DNA of 64,000 nt from Aeromonas diversa CDC 2478-85 (lineage in GTDB: Bacteria; Pseudomonadota; Gammaproteobacteria; Enterobacterales; Aeromonadaceae): positions 46,657 to 110,656 of the forward strand of contig NZ_CDCE01000008.1 in assembly GCF_000819805.1 (NCBI RefSeq), read 5' to 3'. Below, one piece after another: positions 29,059-38,317 of the stretch. Made by a program: the position numbers and the translations under genes. Each line of letters opens with the position of its first letter. The first letter of the stretch is position 1. A model generated the notes under the pieces. That model saw only the letters and a program-made list of their open reading frames with translations, had not been told where the DNA came from and searched no databases.

Positions 29059-30435
29059 ATGACCCCCATCTCTCCCACCGCCGTGGCCCGCCTGATGGCC
29101 CGTGAAGAGGCCCGTTTTCTCGCCGCCAATCCCAACTCGGTCGCCCTGGCCGGCCGGGCTCGGCACAGCCTGTTCGGCGGCGTCCCCATGCACTGGATGA
29201 GCGATTGGTCCACCCCGGTGCCGCTCTTCGTCAGTCAGGCCCAGGGGGCGCGGTTTACCGACGTGGACGACCACGACTACGTGGACTTTTGCCTCGGCGA
29301 CACCGGCAGCATGTTCGGCCACTCCCCGCTGCCGGTGGCCGAGGCGATAGCCCGTCAGGCTTACCTGGGGCTCACGACTATGCTGCCGGGGGAGGACGCT
29401 GTGGTCTGCGGCGAGCTGCTGGCCGAGCGCTTCGGCCTGCCCCTCTGGCAGGTGGCGGCCACCGCCACCGACGCCAACCGCTACGCCCTGCGCTGGGCGC
29501 GCGCCATCACCGGGCGCTCCGTGGTGCTGGTATTTGACGGCTGCTACCACGGCACCGTGGAGGAGACTATGGTGCGGTTGCGGGAAGGTAAGACAGTCGC
29601 GCGTTCCGGTCTCATCGGCATGGGGTCGGATCCTGCCCTCGCCAGCCGCGTGGTCCCCTTCAACGATCCGGCGGCCCTCGAGGCCGCCCTGGCACCGGGG
29701 GACGTGGCTGCCGTCTTGTGCGAGCCGGCCATGACCAACATCGGCATGGTGCTGCCGGACCCCGGTTTTCACCACACCCTGCGCGAGCTCACCCGGCGCC
29801 ACGGCACCCTGCTCATCATCGACGAGACCCATACCCTCTCGACGCATCCGGGGGGCTGCACCCGAGCCTGGAGTCTGGAGCCAGACCTGCTCACCCTGGG
29901 CAAGGCGATCGCCGGCGGCCTCCCCTGCGCCGTGTTCGGCTTCACCCAAGAGGTGGCCAGCGGGATGGCGGCGGCGCAGGACAGGGCGGCGAGCGGGCAC
30001 GGCCACAGCGGCATGGGCACCACCTTGTCTGCCAACGCCATGGTGATGCATGCCCTGCGCGCCAACCTGACCCGGGTCATGACCCAGGCCGCCTATGCCC
30101 ACATGTTGCACGAGGCGCGTCGCCTGGCCGAGGGGCTGCGCCGCCTAATCGAGCGCCACGCCCTGCCCTGGTCGGTGACCGAGCTGGGTGCCCGCTGCGA
30201 GTTCCAGTTCTGCCCGGCGCCGCCGCGCACGGGGGCCGAGGCGGAGGCCGCCTTCGACGATCCCTTGCAGCGGGCGCTGCACCTCTACCTCATCAACCGG
30301 GGCATTCTCATCACCCCGTTCCACAACATGATGCTCTGCTGCCCCGAGACCCGCAGCGAGCAGGTGGACCAACTGCTTACCACCTTGGACGAGGCCATCG
30401 CCGCCTTGTTGGCCGGAGATGGACTCGATGCGTGA
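29059..30435 (+). CDS. PLP-dependent class III aminotransferase (GSAM-like)
   Basis: A 458-residue enzyme of the glutamate-1-semialdehyde/omega-aminotransferase fold. Conserved parts are FCLGDTGSMFGHSPLPVAEA, the PLP-phosphate and ring contacts (FDGCYHGTVEE, LIIDETHTLS) and the Schiff-base Lys in LLTLGKAIAGGLPCAVFG. It is not hemL: the N-terminus and substrate-site residues differ from that family. The ATG follows CCAAGGAGTGAGC. The next gene, a glutamine-synthetase-like ligase, starts 17 bases inside it, so the two act in one pathway, perhaps amine or polyamine breakdown. The substrate is unknown. Confidence 0.82.
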   Translation: MTPISPTAVARLMAREEARFLAANPNSVALAGRARHSLFGGVPMHWMSDWSTPVPLFVSQAQGARFTDVDDHDYVDFCLGDTGSMFGHSPLPVAEAIARQAYLGLTTMLPGEDAVVCGELLAERFGLPLWQVAATATDANRYALRWARAITGRSVVLVFDGCYHGTVEETMVRLREGKTVARSGLIGMGSDPALASRVVPFNDPAALEAALAPGDVAAVLCEPAMTNIGMVLPDPGFHHTLRELTRRHGTLLIIDETHTLSTHPGGCTRAWSLEPDLLTLGKAIAGGLPCAVFGFTQEVASGMAAAQDRAASGHGHSGMGTTLSANAMVMHALRANLTRVMTQAAYAHMLHEARRLAEGLRRLIERHALPWSVTELGARCEFQFCPAPPRTGAEAEAAFDDPLQRALHLYLINRGILITPFHNMMLCCPETRSEQVDQLLTTLDEAIAALLAGDGLDA

Positions 30436-31792
30436 CAGAGGAACCCTGGAGGAGGCCGAGGCCTTCCTCGCCGCCCATCCCGAGGTGGAGGCGTTCGAGA
30501 TCTACCTCATCGATCTGGCCGGGATCGGCCGCGGCAAGCTGCTGCGCCGGGAGGAGCTGCTGCCCCTCTATCGTCACGGTCGGCCGCTCCCCTCGAGCAT
30601 ACTGGCCCTCACGGTCAACGGGGAGGACGTGGACGAGACGGGCCTGGTGTGGGACGTGGCGGACATGGACTGCCTGGCCCGCCCGGTGGCGGGGTCGCTC
30701 ACCCTGCTGCCGTGGCGGCGGGTGCCGACCGGGGCGCTGCAACTCACCCTGGATCCGGTGGCCGGGCTGCCGGCGGCGCTGGCCGATCCGCGCCACGCCC
30801 TGATCCGGGTCATCGACACCCTGGCAGCGCGCGACCTCAACCCCGTGATGGCGGTGGAGCTGGAGTTCTACCTGCTGGATCGTGAGGATGACCCCTTCGG
30901 CCGCCCCCAGCCGGCTCGCCTCGGGGACGGGCGGCGCCCGCGCGAACCCCAGGTCTACGGGGTGCGCGAGCTGGCCCTGCTCGAGCCGTTTCTGGCCGAT
31001 CTCTACGCCGCCTGCCGGCTTCAGGGGTTGCCGGCGCGCACCGCCATCTCCGAGTATGCCCCCGGTCAGGTGGAGATCACCCTGGAGCACGGCCCGGCAC
31101 TGCTCGCCCTCGATCAGGGGGTGCGCTACAAGCGGCTGGTGAAGGGGTTGGCCGAGACCTATGGCATGCAGGCCTGCTTCATGGCCAAGCCGTTTGGCCA
31201 TCTGGCGGGCAGCGGCATGCACCTGCACGTGAGCCTGGCGGATGCCGAGGGCAACAACCGCTTCGCCGCCGAGGACCCTCACGGTACTCCCCTGCTGCGC
31301 GCCGGGATCGGCGGCCTGCTCGAGAGCCTGCCCGAGTCGCTGCTGTTCTTCTGCCCGCACGCCAACTCCTACCGGCGCTTCCAGGCCCACAGCTATGCGC
31401 CGCTGGCCCCCACCTGGGGGGTCAACAATCGCACCGTCTCCCTGCGCATCCCGGGCGGGCCGCCCGAGAGCCGGCACCTGGAGCACCGCCTCTGCGGCGC
31501 CGACGCCAACCCCTATCTGGCGGCGGCCTGTGTGCTGGCCGGCCTGCTGCGCGGCATAGAGGCGCAGAGCGATCCGGGTGCGCCCGTGGTGGGCAACGGC
31601 TATGCGATGGGGGGCGCCCCCGTGCCCAGCTGGCAGGAGGCGCTGGCGACGGCGCGCACCAGCCCCTGGCTCGAGAGGGTGTTTGGCGCCGACTTCATGG
31701 GGGTGTGGCTCGCCATCAAGGAGGCGGAGCAGCGCCGCTTTCTCGCCGAGGTGGGGGAGCAGGACTGGCGCTGGTATCGGGACACCGTCTAG
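30419..31792 (+). CDS. Glutamine synthetase-like ligase (PuuA/GlnA3-type)
   Basis: A 457-residue member of the type I glutamine synthetase fold. The N-terminal beta-grasp domain is followed by the catalytic domain with the metal ligands in VMAVELEFYLLD, the AISEYAPGQVEITLEH motif, the HLAGSGMHLHVSL nucleotide-loop His, and NNRTVSLRIPGGPPESRHLEHR. The second domain is shorter than housekeeping GlnA and lacks the adenylylation-site Tyr region, as in gamma-glutamyl-polyamine or amine ligases. It overlaps the aminotransferase gene. A gamma-glutamylation role is inferred; the substrate is not readable. Confidence 0.82.
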   Translation: MDSMRDRGTLEEAEAFLAAHPEVEAFEIYLIDLAGIGRGKLLRREELLPLYRHGRPLPSSILALTVNGEDVDETGLVWDVADMDCLARPVAGSLTLLPWRRVPTGALQLTLDPVAGLPAALADPRHALIRVIDTLAARDLNPVMAVELEFYLLDREDDPFGRPQPARLGDGRRPREPQVYGVRELALLEPFLADLYAACRLQGLPARTAISEYAPGQVEITLEHGPALLALDQGVRYKRLVKGLAETYGMQACFMAKPFGHLAGSGMHLHVSLADAEGNNRFAAEDPHGTPLLRAGIGGLLESLPESLLFFCPHANSYRRFQAHSYAPLAPTWGVNNRTVSLRIPGGPPESRHLEHRLCGADANPYLAAACVLAGLLRGIEAQSDPGAPVVGNGYAMGGAPVPSWQEALATARTSPWLERVFGADFMGVWLAIKEAEQRRFLAEVGEQDWRWYRDTV

Positions 31793-31797
31793 CCAGC

Positions 31798-31820
31798 GGG
31801 CGCCGAAAGGCGCCCTTTTT
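31798..31820 (+). terminator. Terminator after the ligase gene
   Basis: GGGCGCC, GAAA, GGCGCCC, TTTTT. Confidence 0.9.
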
Positions 31821-31911
31821 CTTTGCATAACCTTTATGTAACATCGACTGGTCAGAGCACTCTCCATCGCCCGAGGCGGTGGATCCCACACCCAACACTC
31901 AGGAGAGAGAC

Positions 31912-33369
31912 ATGTTCAACCCATGGACGGGATGGCTGCGCCTGTTTGCGACGTCGGCCCGTTTGGACAGGGCCGCCCAGCGCCAGCAGGAGACGCGCCT
32001 CTTTTTCGGTTTTATCGCCTTTCTGGTTGGCCTCTACAGCCTCATCAAGTGGAGTCATCACGGCCACGACGAGCTGGCCTTCACCTCCCTGCTGCTGATG
32101 GGGGGCGCCCTGGCCTCGGGCCTGTGCGGTCGCCTCGGGCTCGGTGAGCGGCTGGCCGGCGGCCTCGCCATGGGGGCCATGGTGCAGCACGCCCTCAATA
32201 TCATCTGGCAATCGGGTGGCGTGCCTCACTCCTCCCAGCTCTACTGGATCCCGCTGCTCATCCAGGTGAGCTTCTTGTTGCTGGGGCGCCTCGGCGCCGT
32301 GAGCTGGAGCGCCCTGCTGCTGGGGAGCACGGCCCTGATGGTGGCCCTCAATCGCAGCGGTTATCCGGTGCCGCACCTCGCCTTGCCCGAGCGGGAGCTG
32401 GCGGTGGAGATCTGGTCCGGCGCCCTCCTGCCCCTGCTATTGTGCGCCTGCGCCCAATACTTCACGGTGCGCCAGCGAGACAGGGCCCTGACCGAGGCTA
32501 GCCAGGCGCTCAGCGAGAGCGAACGGGTCGCCAACCTCGCCACCCGGGGGCAGGAGCAGCTGGGCGCCGTGGTGAGCCGCGCCGAGGAGGGGGCCGGCCG
32601 GTTGGTGAGCTCGGCGGCGGCCCTGGGCCACACCAGCCGTTCTCTGGCCGAGTCGGTTATCTGTCTGCATCAGGGGGCCGAGCAGCAGGTGGATGTGAGC
32701 GACGAGATCCGCAGCCAGCTCGAGCGCATGGGCGCGGATCTCGGCGCGGCCAACCGCTTCGTGGGCGAGGTGGCCGCGCGCACCCGCCAGGCCAGCACCC
32801 TGGCCGAGCAGGGGGCCGGTGCCCTGCACCGCAGCGAGCAGGCGATGAGCCGCATCCTGACCAGTCACGACGAGATCGCCGCCATGACCGGCATCATCAC
32901 GGGGATCGCCGATCAGACTAACTTGCTGGCCCTCAACGCCGCCATCGAGGCGGCCCGGGCCGGGGATCACGGACGCGGCTTCGCGGTGGTGGCCCAGGAG
33001 GTGCGCGAGCTCTCGGCCCGCAGCCAGCAGGCGGCCAATGAGATCCGCGCCCTGCTCGGACGCAGCCATCAGGCGGTGAGCGAGGGTCAGGGGGTGATCG
33101 GGGAGTCGGGGGCCATCATAGGCCAGATCCTGGAGCGGATCGGCACTGTGGCCAAGGACGTGGGGCAGCTCGAATCCCTGATGGCGCGTCAGGACGCCAG
33201 CCTGGCCCAGGTGGCCGCCGCCGGGGTGCAGGTGGCCGAGGTGGCCCGCGAGACCGCCTCCACCTCGGGGCAGATGCGCGAGCGGGAGGCCGAGCTGGCC
33301 CAGCTCACCGCCGGACTCGAGCACCTCTCCCGTGAGCTGAGCCAGGTGGTGGCCGGCGCCGCCGCCTAA
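31912..33369 (+). CDS. Methyl-accepting chemotaxis protein with a multi-helix membrane sensor
   Basis: A 485-residue chemoreceptor. The N-terminal 190 residues contain about six hydrophobic segments and no large periplasmic loop or HAMP domain, so it senses from within the membrane. The C-terminal signalling domain includes the invariant tip [20 protein letters not shown] and [18 protein letters not shown], with flanking coiled coil. The ATG at 31912 follows AGGAGAGAGAC. The signal is unknown. It is transcribed alone between two terminators. Confidence 0.88.
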   Translation: MFNPWTGWLRLFATSARLDRAAQRQQETRLFFGFIAFLVGLYSLIKWSHHGHDELAFTSLLLMGGALASGLCGRLGLGERLAGGLAMGAMVQHALNIIWQSGGVPHSSQLYWIPLLIQVSFLLLGRLGAVSWSALLLGSTALMVALNRSGYPVPHLALPERELAVEIWSGALLPLLLCACAQYFTVRQRDRALTEASQALSESERVANLATRGQEQLGAVVSRAEEGAGRLVSSAAALGHTSRSLAESVICLHQGAEQQVDVSDEIRSQLERMGADLGAANRFVGEVAARTRQASTLAEQGAGALHRSEQAMSRILTSHDEIAAMTGIITGIADQTNLLALNAAIEAARAGDHGRGFAVVAQEVRELSARSQQAANEIRALLGRSHQAVSEGQGVIGESGAIIGQILERIGTVAKDVGQLESLMARQDASLAQVAAAGVQVAEVARETASTSGQMREREAELAQLTAGLEHLSRELSQVVAGAAA

Positions 33370-33375
33370 AAAACC

Positions 33376-33401
33376 AAGACCCGCCGCGGCGGGTCTTTTC
33401 G
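33376..33401 (+). terminator. Terminator after the chemoreceptor gene
   Basis: AAGACCCGCC, GC, GGCGGGTCTT, then TT. It could also serve the convergent protease gene. Confidence 0.85.
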
Positions 33402-33408
33402 TTGCTCC

Positions 33409-34542
33409 CTAGAGACCGTGGTTGTTGAGCGGCTGCCAGGCGCAGCGGCGCTGACCCGACCCCAGCTCGTCGAGCCAGAAGCGGCTGCAGTGATTGTCAT
33501 AGCTGTAGCTGCCGACGTTGACCTTGTAGCCCCCCAGCGTAGTCCCCTGCAAGGAGCGGAACACCCCGTTGTAGAGCAGGGAGAAGTGCAGGTGCGGGCC
33601 GGTCGAACTGCCCCCCTCGCAGAGGGCCTGGTTGCGGTCGCTGGCGTAGGTACCGAGGCGAGTGTTGGCCTCCACGTAGTCGCCGCTGCGCACCGCTATG
33701 TCGGCCATGTGGTAGTAGTTGGTGGCCCAGCCGCTGGAGTGGGTCACCCGCACCTGGCAGCGGGAGAAGACGGTGACGGTGCCGCTGTTGGCCGCCGCCA
33801 CCGTGTAGGTGGGGCTGCCCCAGCCCGGCCAGTCATAGGAGGCGTCGATGGAGGAGAGCGGAAAGCCCGAGCCCGAGTGGGCGTGGGCGCCGTTCACCTT
33901 CCAGCTGTAGCCCTGACGCCAGGGCATCTGGAACAGGCCGGCGAGCAGGGGCGCCGGGGTCGCCTTGGGGGTCGCCGCACTATAGAAGCTGCCGCGCCCG
34001 AACAGCTGCTCGTACACCTCGGCCAGGGGCGGGTGGCCGCTGCCCGGCAGGGTCTGCAGGGCCAGGGCGGTGGGGGCGATTGAGCGGGTCACCCCCTTGG
34101 GCCGGCGCTCGGCCAGCTCCCGCGCCTGATAGAAGCGCTCCGAGAGGGTGCGCGCCATGGCGGCGAGCTGGGGGGTAAAGCCGCGCTCGCCGACCGCCAT
34201 GCCGAAGGGCTGCTCGAAGGCGCGCACCCTGGGGCGGCTCAGCAGCTGGCTGCGCTGCTCCATCAGGGCCAGCAGCAGCTGGGGGTTGATGCTGGTGGCG
34301 CCGGCCCAGTGACGGATCGTCTCGAGCCGCGGCAGCAGGTGCGGCGCCTCGCGGCTCAGGTAGCCCTCGAGATCGAAGGCCAGGGCCGCCTCACCGTAGA
34401 CGAACAGCTGCTCGTCCGGCGCTGTGACATCAGCCAGGGCGGCCACCTGTTCGGCGGCGGTGAAGTGGTGGCTGGGCAGGGGGGTGTGCAGGTCGGTCAC
34501 GGCGAGTGGGGCGCCGAGCAGTAATACGAGGGATCCGGGCAT
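33409..34542 (-). CDS. LasA-type M23 metalloprotease precursor
   Basis: A 377-residue secreted zinc peptidase of the beta-lytic group related to Pseudomonas LasA (staphylolysin), which cuts Gly-Gly bonds in cell-wall cross bridges and elastin. The signal peptide is MPGSLVLLLGAPLAV; a propeptide runs to about residue 200. Zinc ligands are in AHAHSGSG (H220/H222), SIDASYDWPG (D233) and the HxH of TGPHLHFSLL (H318, H320). Paired Cys residues in the mature part and the ending NNHGL match LasA. The ATG at 34542 follows AAGGAGAGCACC. The next gene upstream, amylase, is also an exoenzyme. Confidence 0.88.
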   Translation of the reverse strand: MPGSLVLLLGAPLAVTDLHTPLPSHHFTAAEQVAALADVTAPDEQLFVYGEAALAFDLEGYLSREAPHLLPRLETIRHWAGATSINPQLLLALMEQRSQLLSRPRVRAFEQPFGMAVGERGFTPQLAAMARTLSERFYQARELAERRPKGVTRSIAPTALALQTLPGSGHPPLAEVYEQLFGRGSFYSAATPKATPAPLLAGLFQMPWRQGYSWKVNGAHAHSGSGFPLSSIDASYDWPGWGSPTYTVAAANSGTVTVFSRCQVRVTHSSGWATNYYHMADIAVRSGDYVEANTRLGTYASDRNQALCEGGSSTGPHLHFSLLYNGVFRSLQGTTLGGYKVNVGSYSYDNHCSRFWLDELGSGQRRCAWQPLNNHGL

Positions 34543-34623
34543 GGTGCTCTCCTTGAGGGTTAACCGGATCGCCACAACAGGCACCAGGTGCCAGGCGACA
34601 CCTCACCATAGCCTCAAAAGAGC

Positions 34624-34654
34624 GGCAGGCCACCCCGGGATGGGGTGGCCTGCC
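34624..34654 (-). terminator. Terminator of the amylase gene
   Basis: GGCAGGCCACCCC pairs with GGGGTGGCCTGCC across a five-base loop. On the minus strand it is followed by GCTCTTTT. Confidence 0.75.
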
Positions 34655-34666
34655 GGATCTGTCAGG

Positions 34667-36064
34667 TTACTCCTGCAGCCACATCCGCGCCGAGCGGGGC
34701 GGAATGGCGAGGCGTACCCACTGGCTCTGGACCTGGATCACGGCGTTGGCGTCCAGCACGTCCCGGTAGTTGCGATACCAGTTCATCTCGAACTTGCCGG
34801 TGTCGAGCCAGTACTCCTGCTCGCTGTCGCACTTGTTGATGCCGACCAGCCCCGTCTTGCCGCGCTTGAGCAGCACGAAGCAGTCGCCGCTGCCGACCAG
34901 CTGCTGGGGTTGCCCCTGCACCGCGTTGTGGAAGCGGATCATGCCCTTGAGGTCGCTGCGCTTCCAGTAGTCCTGCCAGCGCAGCCCGTCCTTGTCCTGG
35001 GTCTCGCCGTGGTCGGAATAGACCATGGGGGTGCCACCGTCGCGGCCGAGCAGGTAGGCGTAGGCCAGCTTCTCGTCCTGCGGGTTCAGGATCTGGTAGC
35101 GGAAGCCATCGTTGGTGGGGATGTCGTGGGTGATGGCGAAGGTGACGGCGCGGCTGCCCGGCAGGGCCTGGCCATAGGCCCCCGGATCGGCGAGCTGGTT
35201 CATGCTGCCGCCATAGGAGAAGGCCGAGCGGATCGAGGCAAACAGGGGGAAGTCATAGGCCCCGTGCTGGGTCGAGTCGAGATAGGGGCGCAGGAAGGTC
35301 TCGTAGTCGCCGGAGCCGGCGCCGCCCGTGGTGATCACCTCGCCAAACACGTGCATCCCCGAGGTGATCTCGCCGGTGAAGATGGCACCTATCTGGTAGG
35401 CGTCCATGTGCTTGACCGCATCGATGCGAAAGCCCTTGAACCCCATCTGCTTGAGAGCCTTGAGGTAGGCCTGCTGCTGGCTCACCACCCAGTTGTTGGG
35501 GTCGAGATCCGGCAGGCCCCGATCGCCGGCGCCGCCGCACAGGCGCCAGAACTGCACGTTGCCCGGATCGCTCCAGTTGCTGATGCACCCCTCGGGGTGG
35601 AAGTCTCCGCCCGAGAGGAAGTTCTGACCGAGATCGCCAAACAGCTTCTGGCGCTCGAAATAGGCGGGGTTGGCGGCGTATTGGCCGAGCAGCTCCTGGC
35701 CCGGGTAGTTGAGATCCTGCCGCTTCCAGGTCTCGTTAGCCATGTGGTTGAGCACCACGTCGGCGTAGACGGCGATGCCGCGCGCCGACATGGCGGCGAT
35801 CAGCTGCTCGATCGCCTGCTTGTTGCCGAGGGGGTTGTCGATGAGGCGCAGATCCTGGGGTTGATAACGCGCCCACCACTCGTTGCCCGAAGACTTGAGG
35901 GGGGGTGAGACCAACACCATCTTGTAGCCTGCCGCCTTGATGGCGTCGGCCTGCGCCGTGATGTCGGCGTATTTCCAGTTGAAGGCGTGGAGGATGACAT
36001 CCGCCTGCGCCAAGGGGGTGGTCAGCAAGGAGGCTGCCACCAGAAGGCCCGCTGTGTGTTTCAT
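34667..36064 (-). CDS. Secreted alpha-amylase (GH13)
   Basis: A 465-residue extracellular starch-hydrolysing enzyme. The signal peptide is MKHTAGLLVAASLLTTPLAQA, cleaved near residue 21. GH13 regions are present: I AVYADVVLNHM (residues 98-108), II GFRIDAVKHMD with nucleophile D215, III VFGEVI with acid/base E242, and IV FAITHDIPTND with D314. Similar short amylases are known from aeromonads. The ATG at 36064 has a GGAG-type site; a frame running upstream to 36130 lacks signal-peptide logic. It is a single gene with its own terminator. Confidence 0.92.
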   Translation of the reverse strand: MKHTAGLLVAASLLTTPLAQADVILHAFNWKYADITAQADAIKAAGYKMVLVSPPLKSSGNEWWARYQPQDLRLIDNPLGNKQAIEQLIAAMSARGIAVYADVVLNHMANETWKRQDLNYPGQELLGQYAANPAYFERQKLFGDLGQNFLSGGDFHPEGCISNWSDPGNVQFWRLCGGAGDRGLPDLDPNNWVVSQQQAYLKALKQMGFKGFRIDAVKHMDAYQIGAIFTGEITSGMHVFGEVITTGGAGSGDYETFLRPYLDSTQHGAYDFPLFASIRSAFSYGGSMNQLADPGAYGQALPGSRAVTFAITHDIPTNDGFRYQILNPQDEKLAYAYLLGRDGGTPMVYSDHGETQDKDGLRWQDYWKRSDLKGMIRFHNAVQGQPQQLVGSGDCFVLLKRGKTGLVGINKCDSEQEYWLDTGKFEMNWYRNYRDVLDANAVIQVQSQWVRLAIPPRSARMWLQE

Positions 36065-36251
36065 TATTTTTTTCTCCGTGTGCGCCCTGAGGGCAAGGAG
36101 AGAGTGGCGTGACGGGCGAGGGGGCAACAAGGGAGGGACGGCGGTTTTGTGACCAGCCTCATGACCCCCTTCGACGGGATGTGAAGGGGATCATGAAAAC
36201 GAATTCAAAACGCTATTAATCAATCAGTTAGTTGAGCTTGGGCGGTCGGAC

Positions 36252-36719
36252 TCACTCGATGGCGAGCAGCTCCACGTCGAAGATCAGGGTGGCACCGGGC
36301 GGGATCTTGCCGGCGGAGCGGTTGCCATAACCCAGGTGGGAGGGGATGAATAGACGCATCTTCTCACCGGGGTGCATCAGCTGCAGCCCCTCGGTCCAGC
36401 CGGCGATCACCTGGTTGAGACCAAATGTGATGGGCTCGCCGCGGGCGTAGGAGCTGTCAAAGACGGTGCCGTCGAGCAGGCTCCCCTCGTAGTGCACCTT
36501 GACCCGGCTGGTGGGGCCGGGGCGCTCGGCACCGCTCCCCTCGTTCAGGATCAGGTATTGCAGCCCGGAGGCGGTGCTCTGAACCCCCTCCTTGCCCTTG
36601 TTCTCGGCCAGAAAGGCCTCGCCCTGGCGGATATGCTCGGCCGCCTGCTTGCGAGCCTGCTGGCTGGTGAAGAAGTAGAAGGCCAGGCCGATGGCGGCAA
36701 CCAGCAGCAAGAGTTTCAT
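36252..36719 (-). CDS. FKBP-type peptidyl-prolyl isomerase, membrane-anchored
   Basis: A 155-residue isomerase with a single N-terminal anchor ([17 protein letters not shown]), a short charged helix, and one FKBP domain (about 50-155) with [31 protein letters not shown], and the [28 protein letters not shown] block. It should help fold proteins at the membrane surface. The ATG follows AAGGAGTCCGATTA. It resembles the FklB/FkpA C-terminal domain but lacks their dimerisation domain. Confidence 0.9.
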   Translation of the reverse strand: MKLLLLVAAIGLAFYFFTSQQARKQAAEHIRQGEAFLAENKGKEGVQSTASGLQYLILNEGSGAERPGPTSRVKVHYEGSLLDGTVFDSSYARGEPITFGLNQVIAGWTEGLQLMHPGEKMRLFIPSHLGYGNRSAGKIPPGATLIFDVELLAIE

Positions 36720-36927
36720 TAATCGGACTCCTTGAAGGGGGGAAACGGTCGTCATCTTAGCCTGATCCCGGGGGCGACTGCCACGCCGGGCGGTGGGTGA
36801 GGGCCAGCAGTGGGAGTGGGCTCACGCCCCGACCCTTGATCCAGGTCAGGGAAGCGGCAGATCTCCTTGCGGCCTCGGCAAGGCTTTTTAGACTCAAGAA
36901 GGGAGTCCATACACAAGGAGGAGTACC

Positions 36928-37353
36928 ATGAGCCTGTTACCGTCCCGTGCCAGCCTGTTTGACGATCTCTTTCGGGACCTGGCCTCCGGGTTTACCGTCA
37001 AGCCCCTGCACGGGGACCCGCTGCCGGCTCAGGTGAAGCTGGACGTCAAGGAGTCCGACTCGCTCTACACCGTCCTGGCCGAACTGCCCGGCGTGCGCAA
37101 GGAGGATATCCACCTCGACATTCAGGGGCGCGTCGTCACCATTCGCGCCGAGGTGCGCCAGCACGACAGCCAGGAGCAGGACGAGCGCCCGCTACGCAGC
37201 GAACGCTACTACGGCAGCATTGCCCGCAGCTTCGAATTGCCGATGGATGTCACACTCGACGGCGTCAACGCCCGCTTTGATAACGGCCTGCTCACCCTGA
37301 GCCTGCCCAAGCAGAGTAACCCCCAGAGCGGCCAGCGCATCCCTATCGAGTAG
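36928..37353 (+). CDS. Small heat shock protein (Hsp20 family)
   Basis: A 141-residue chaperone holdase with a short N-terminal arm, an alpha-crystallin domain (about 38-135; VKLDVKESDSLYTVLAELPG, RSERYYGSIARSFELPMDV, ARFDNGLLTLSLPK) and a C-terminal tail ending in IPIE, close to the I-x-I anchor motif. AAGGAGGAGTACC gives a strong start. A heat-shock promoter could not be defended in the upstream sequence. Confidence 0.9.
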   Translation: MSLLPSRASLFDDLFRDLASGFTVKPLHGDPLPAQVKLDVKESDSLYTVLAELPGVRKEDIHLDIQGRVVTIRAEVRQHDSQEQDERPLRSERYYGSIARSFELPMDVTLDGVNARFDNGLLTLSLPKQSNPQSGQRIPIE

Positions 37354-37402
37354 GCGCCCGTTCGGGCGTGCGAGCGAGATAGTGAGGCCTGCCCTCCGTC
37401 AC

Positions 37403-37424
37403 CAAGCCCCCGTCCGGGGGCTTG
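37403..37424 (+). terminator. Terminator after the Hsp20 gene
   Basis: CAAGCCCCCG, TC, CGGGGGCTTG, then TT. Confidence 0.8.
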
Positions 37425-37445
37425 TTCTTGTGTGCGCCCAAAAGC

Positions 37446-37472
37446 AAGAGACCGGCGCAGGGCCGGTCTCTT
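37446..37472 (-). terminator. Terminator after the DUF3297 gene
   Basis: AAGAGACCGGC and GCCGGTCTCTT form an 11-base stem; on the minus strand GCTTTT follows. Confidence 0.75.
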
Positions 37473-37494
37473 GTCATCGCGGGGGGCGAGCGCC

Positions 37495-37743
37495 TTAGCG
37501 GTAGTAGGCTTCGACGGTGCCCTTGAGGGTGATCAGCATGGGGTTGCCATAGCGATCCTTGGCCTTGGGGGAGGGGATCTTCACCCAGCCTTCGCTGATG
37601 CAGTACTCCTCGACCGTGCTGTGCTCCTTGCCGTTGAGGCGAATGCCGATCTCGTGCTCGAAGCACTCGGCCACATAGTGGGGGCTGCGCGGATTGGCCG
37701 CCAGACGATCCGGCAGGGCCGGTTTGGTTTGGGTGTCGCTCAT
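37495..37743 (-). CDS. DUF3297 family protein
   Basis: An 82-residue cytoplasmic protein of unknown function. It has the family's PDRLAANPRSPHYVAECFEH and EEYCISEGWVKIPS stretches and ends in GTVEAYYR. The ATG at 37743 follows AGGTGATTACC; an in-frame ATG three codons earlier is also possible. It is widespread in proteobacteria as a single gene, as here. Confidence 0.85.
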   Translation of the reverse strand: MSDTQTKPALPDRLAANPRSPHYVAECFEHEIGIRLNGKEHSTVEEYCISEGWVKIPSPKAKDRYGNPMLITLKGTVEAYYR

Positions 37744-37856
37744 GGTAATCACCTGCTCTCGATAAAGGGCGCCATTGTAGACAATGGCTATCGCCTGCTC
37801 AAGGTAGCCCTACTCTCTGTGAGGAGCTCGGTCGAGCGCCTGGCCTACGACGCCTC

Positions 37857-38282
37857 ATGATGCGGCGTTGCCGCAGGGGACGCGAGGGCGCTGCCCTCGA
37901 CGGGGTTTCGCCCTGCCCTTTCGGGGGCGCTCGGCCAAGTTCCTTGCCTATGCCGCATAGGGTTTCGCCCGCCCTTCGGGCTGTGGCGAGTGACTTTTCT
38001 TTGCGTGGCCAAAGAAAAGTCACCAAAAGAAAGGCCACCCCCGGCAAGTCGTCCGCTACGCGGATTCCCTCGGCTCATTGATCGGGTCGGTCGTACCGCC
38101 GCACACGGCACGTTCATGTGCCGCCTGCGGCTGCGTCGTCCTCCCTGACGGCGCTACTGACCCGCTCAACTCACCTCGGCGTCTTGCAGGGGGCGGCAAT
38201 ACCGTGCCCGACAGTGACCAAGAGGCTTTAGCGAGTCGGTTGGCCGCTACGCGGCGCTCAAAATGGTGGGTGTCCCAATTTC
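37857..38282 (+). repeat. Dispersed hairpin repeat, copy A
   Basis: This copy shares a long stretch (from about 37983 on, close to identical) with copy D at 59200-59663, and parts with inverted copies B (42995-43405) and C (45470-45665). The core is a hairpin at 37990-38023 with arms GTGACTTTTCTTTG and CAAAGAAAAGTCAC and a 6-base loop. A GC-rich mosaic of short stems surrounds it, and the unit ends at GGTGTCCCAATTTC. It abuts the restriction-modification module. No protein is supported here. See the findings for the covariation argument. Confidence 0.8.
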
Positions 38283-38304
38283 AGGCCATGTTTCCCGCGA
38301 AGAA

Positions 38305-38317
38305 ACCTAACGCCCGC
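38305..38317 (-). other. Distal half of a split attC site
   Basis: On the minus strand it reads GCGGGC then GTTAGGT, an L'-R' half with a good core (GTTRRRY). It lies next to the outer end of IS481. The matching inverse core, ATCTAAC, is on the far side of the IS elements at 39565-39571. The two halves are explained as one attC split by insertions. Confidence 0.6.

Noticed and set aside
36830..36927. Heat-shock (sigma-32) promoter before the Hsp20 gene
   Set aside because: CTTGAT at about 36836 resembles a -35, but no CCCCAT-like -10 at the right distance could be found.
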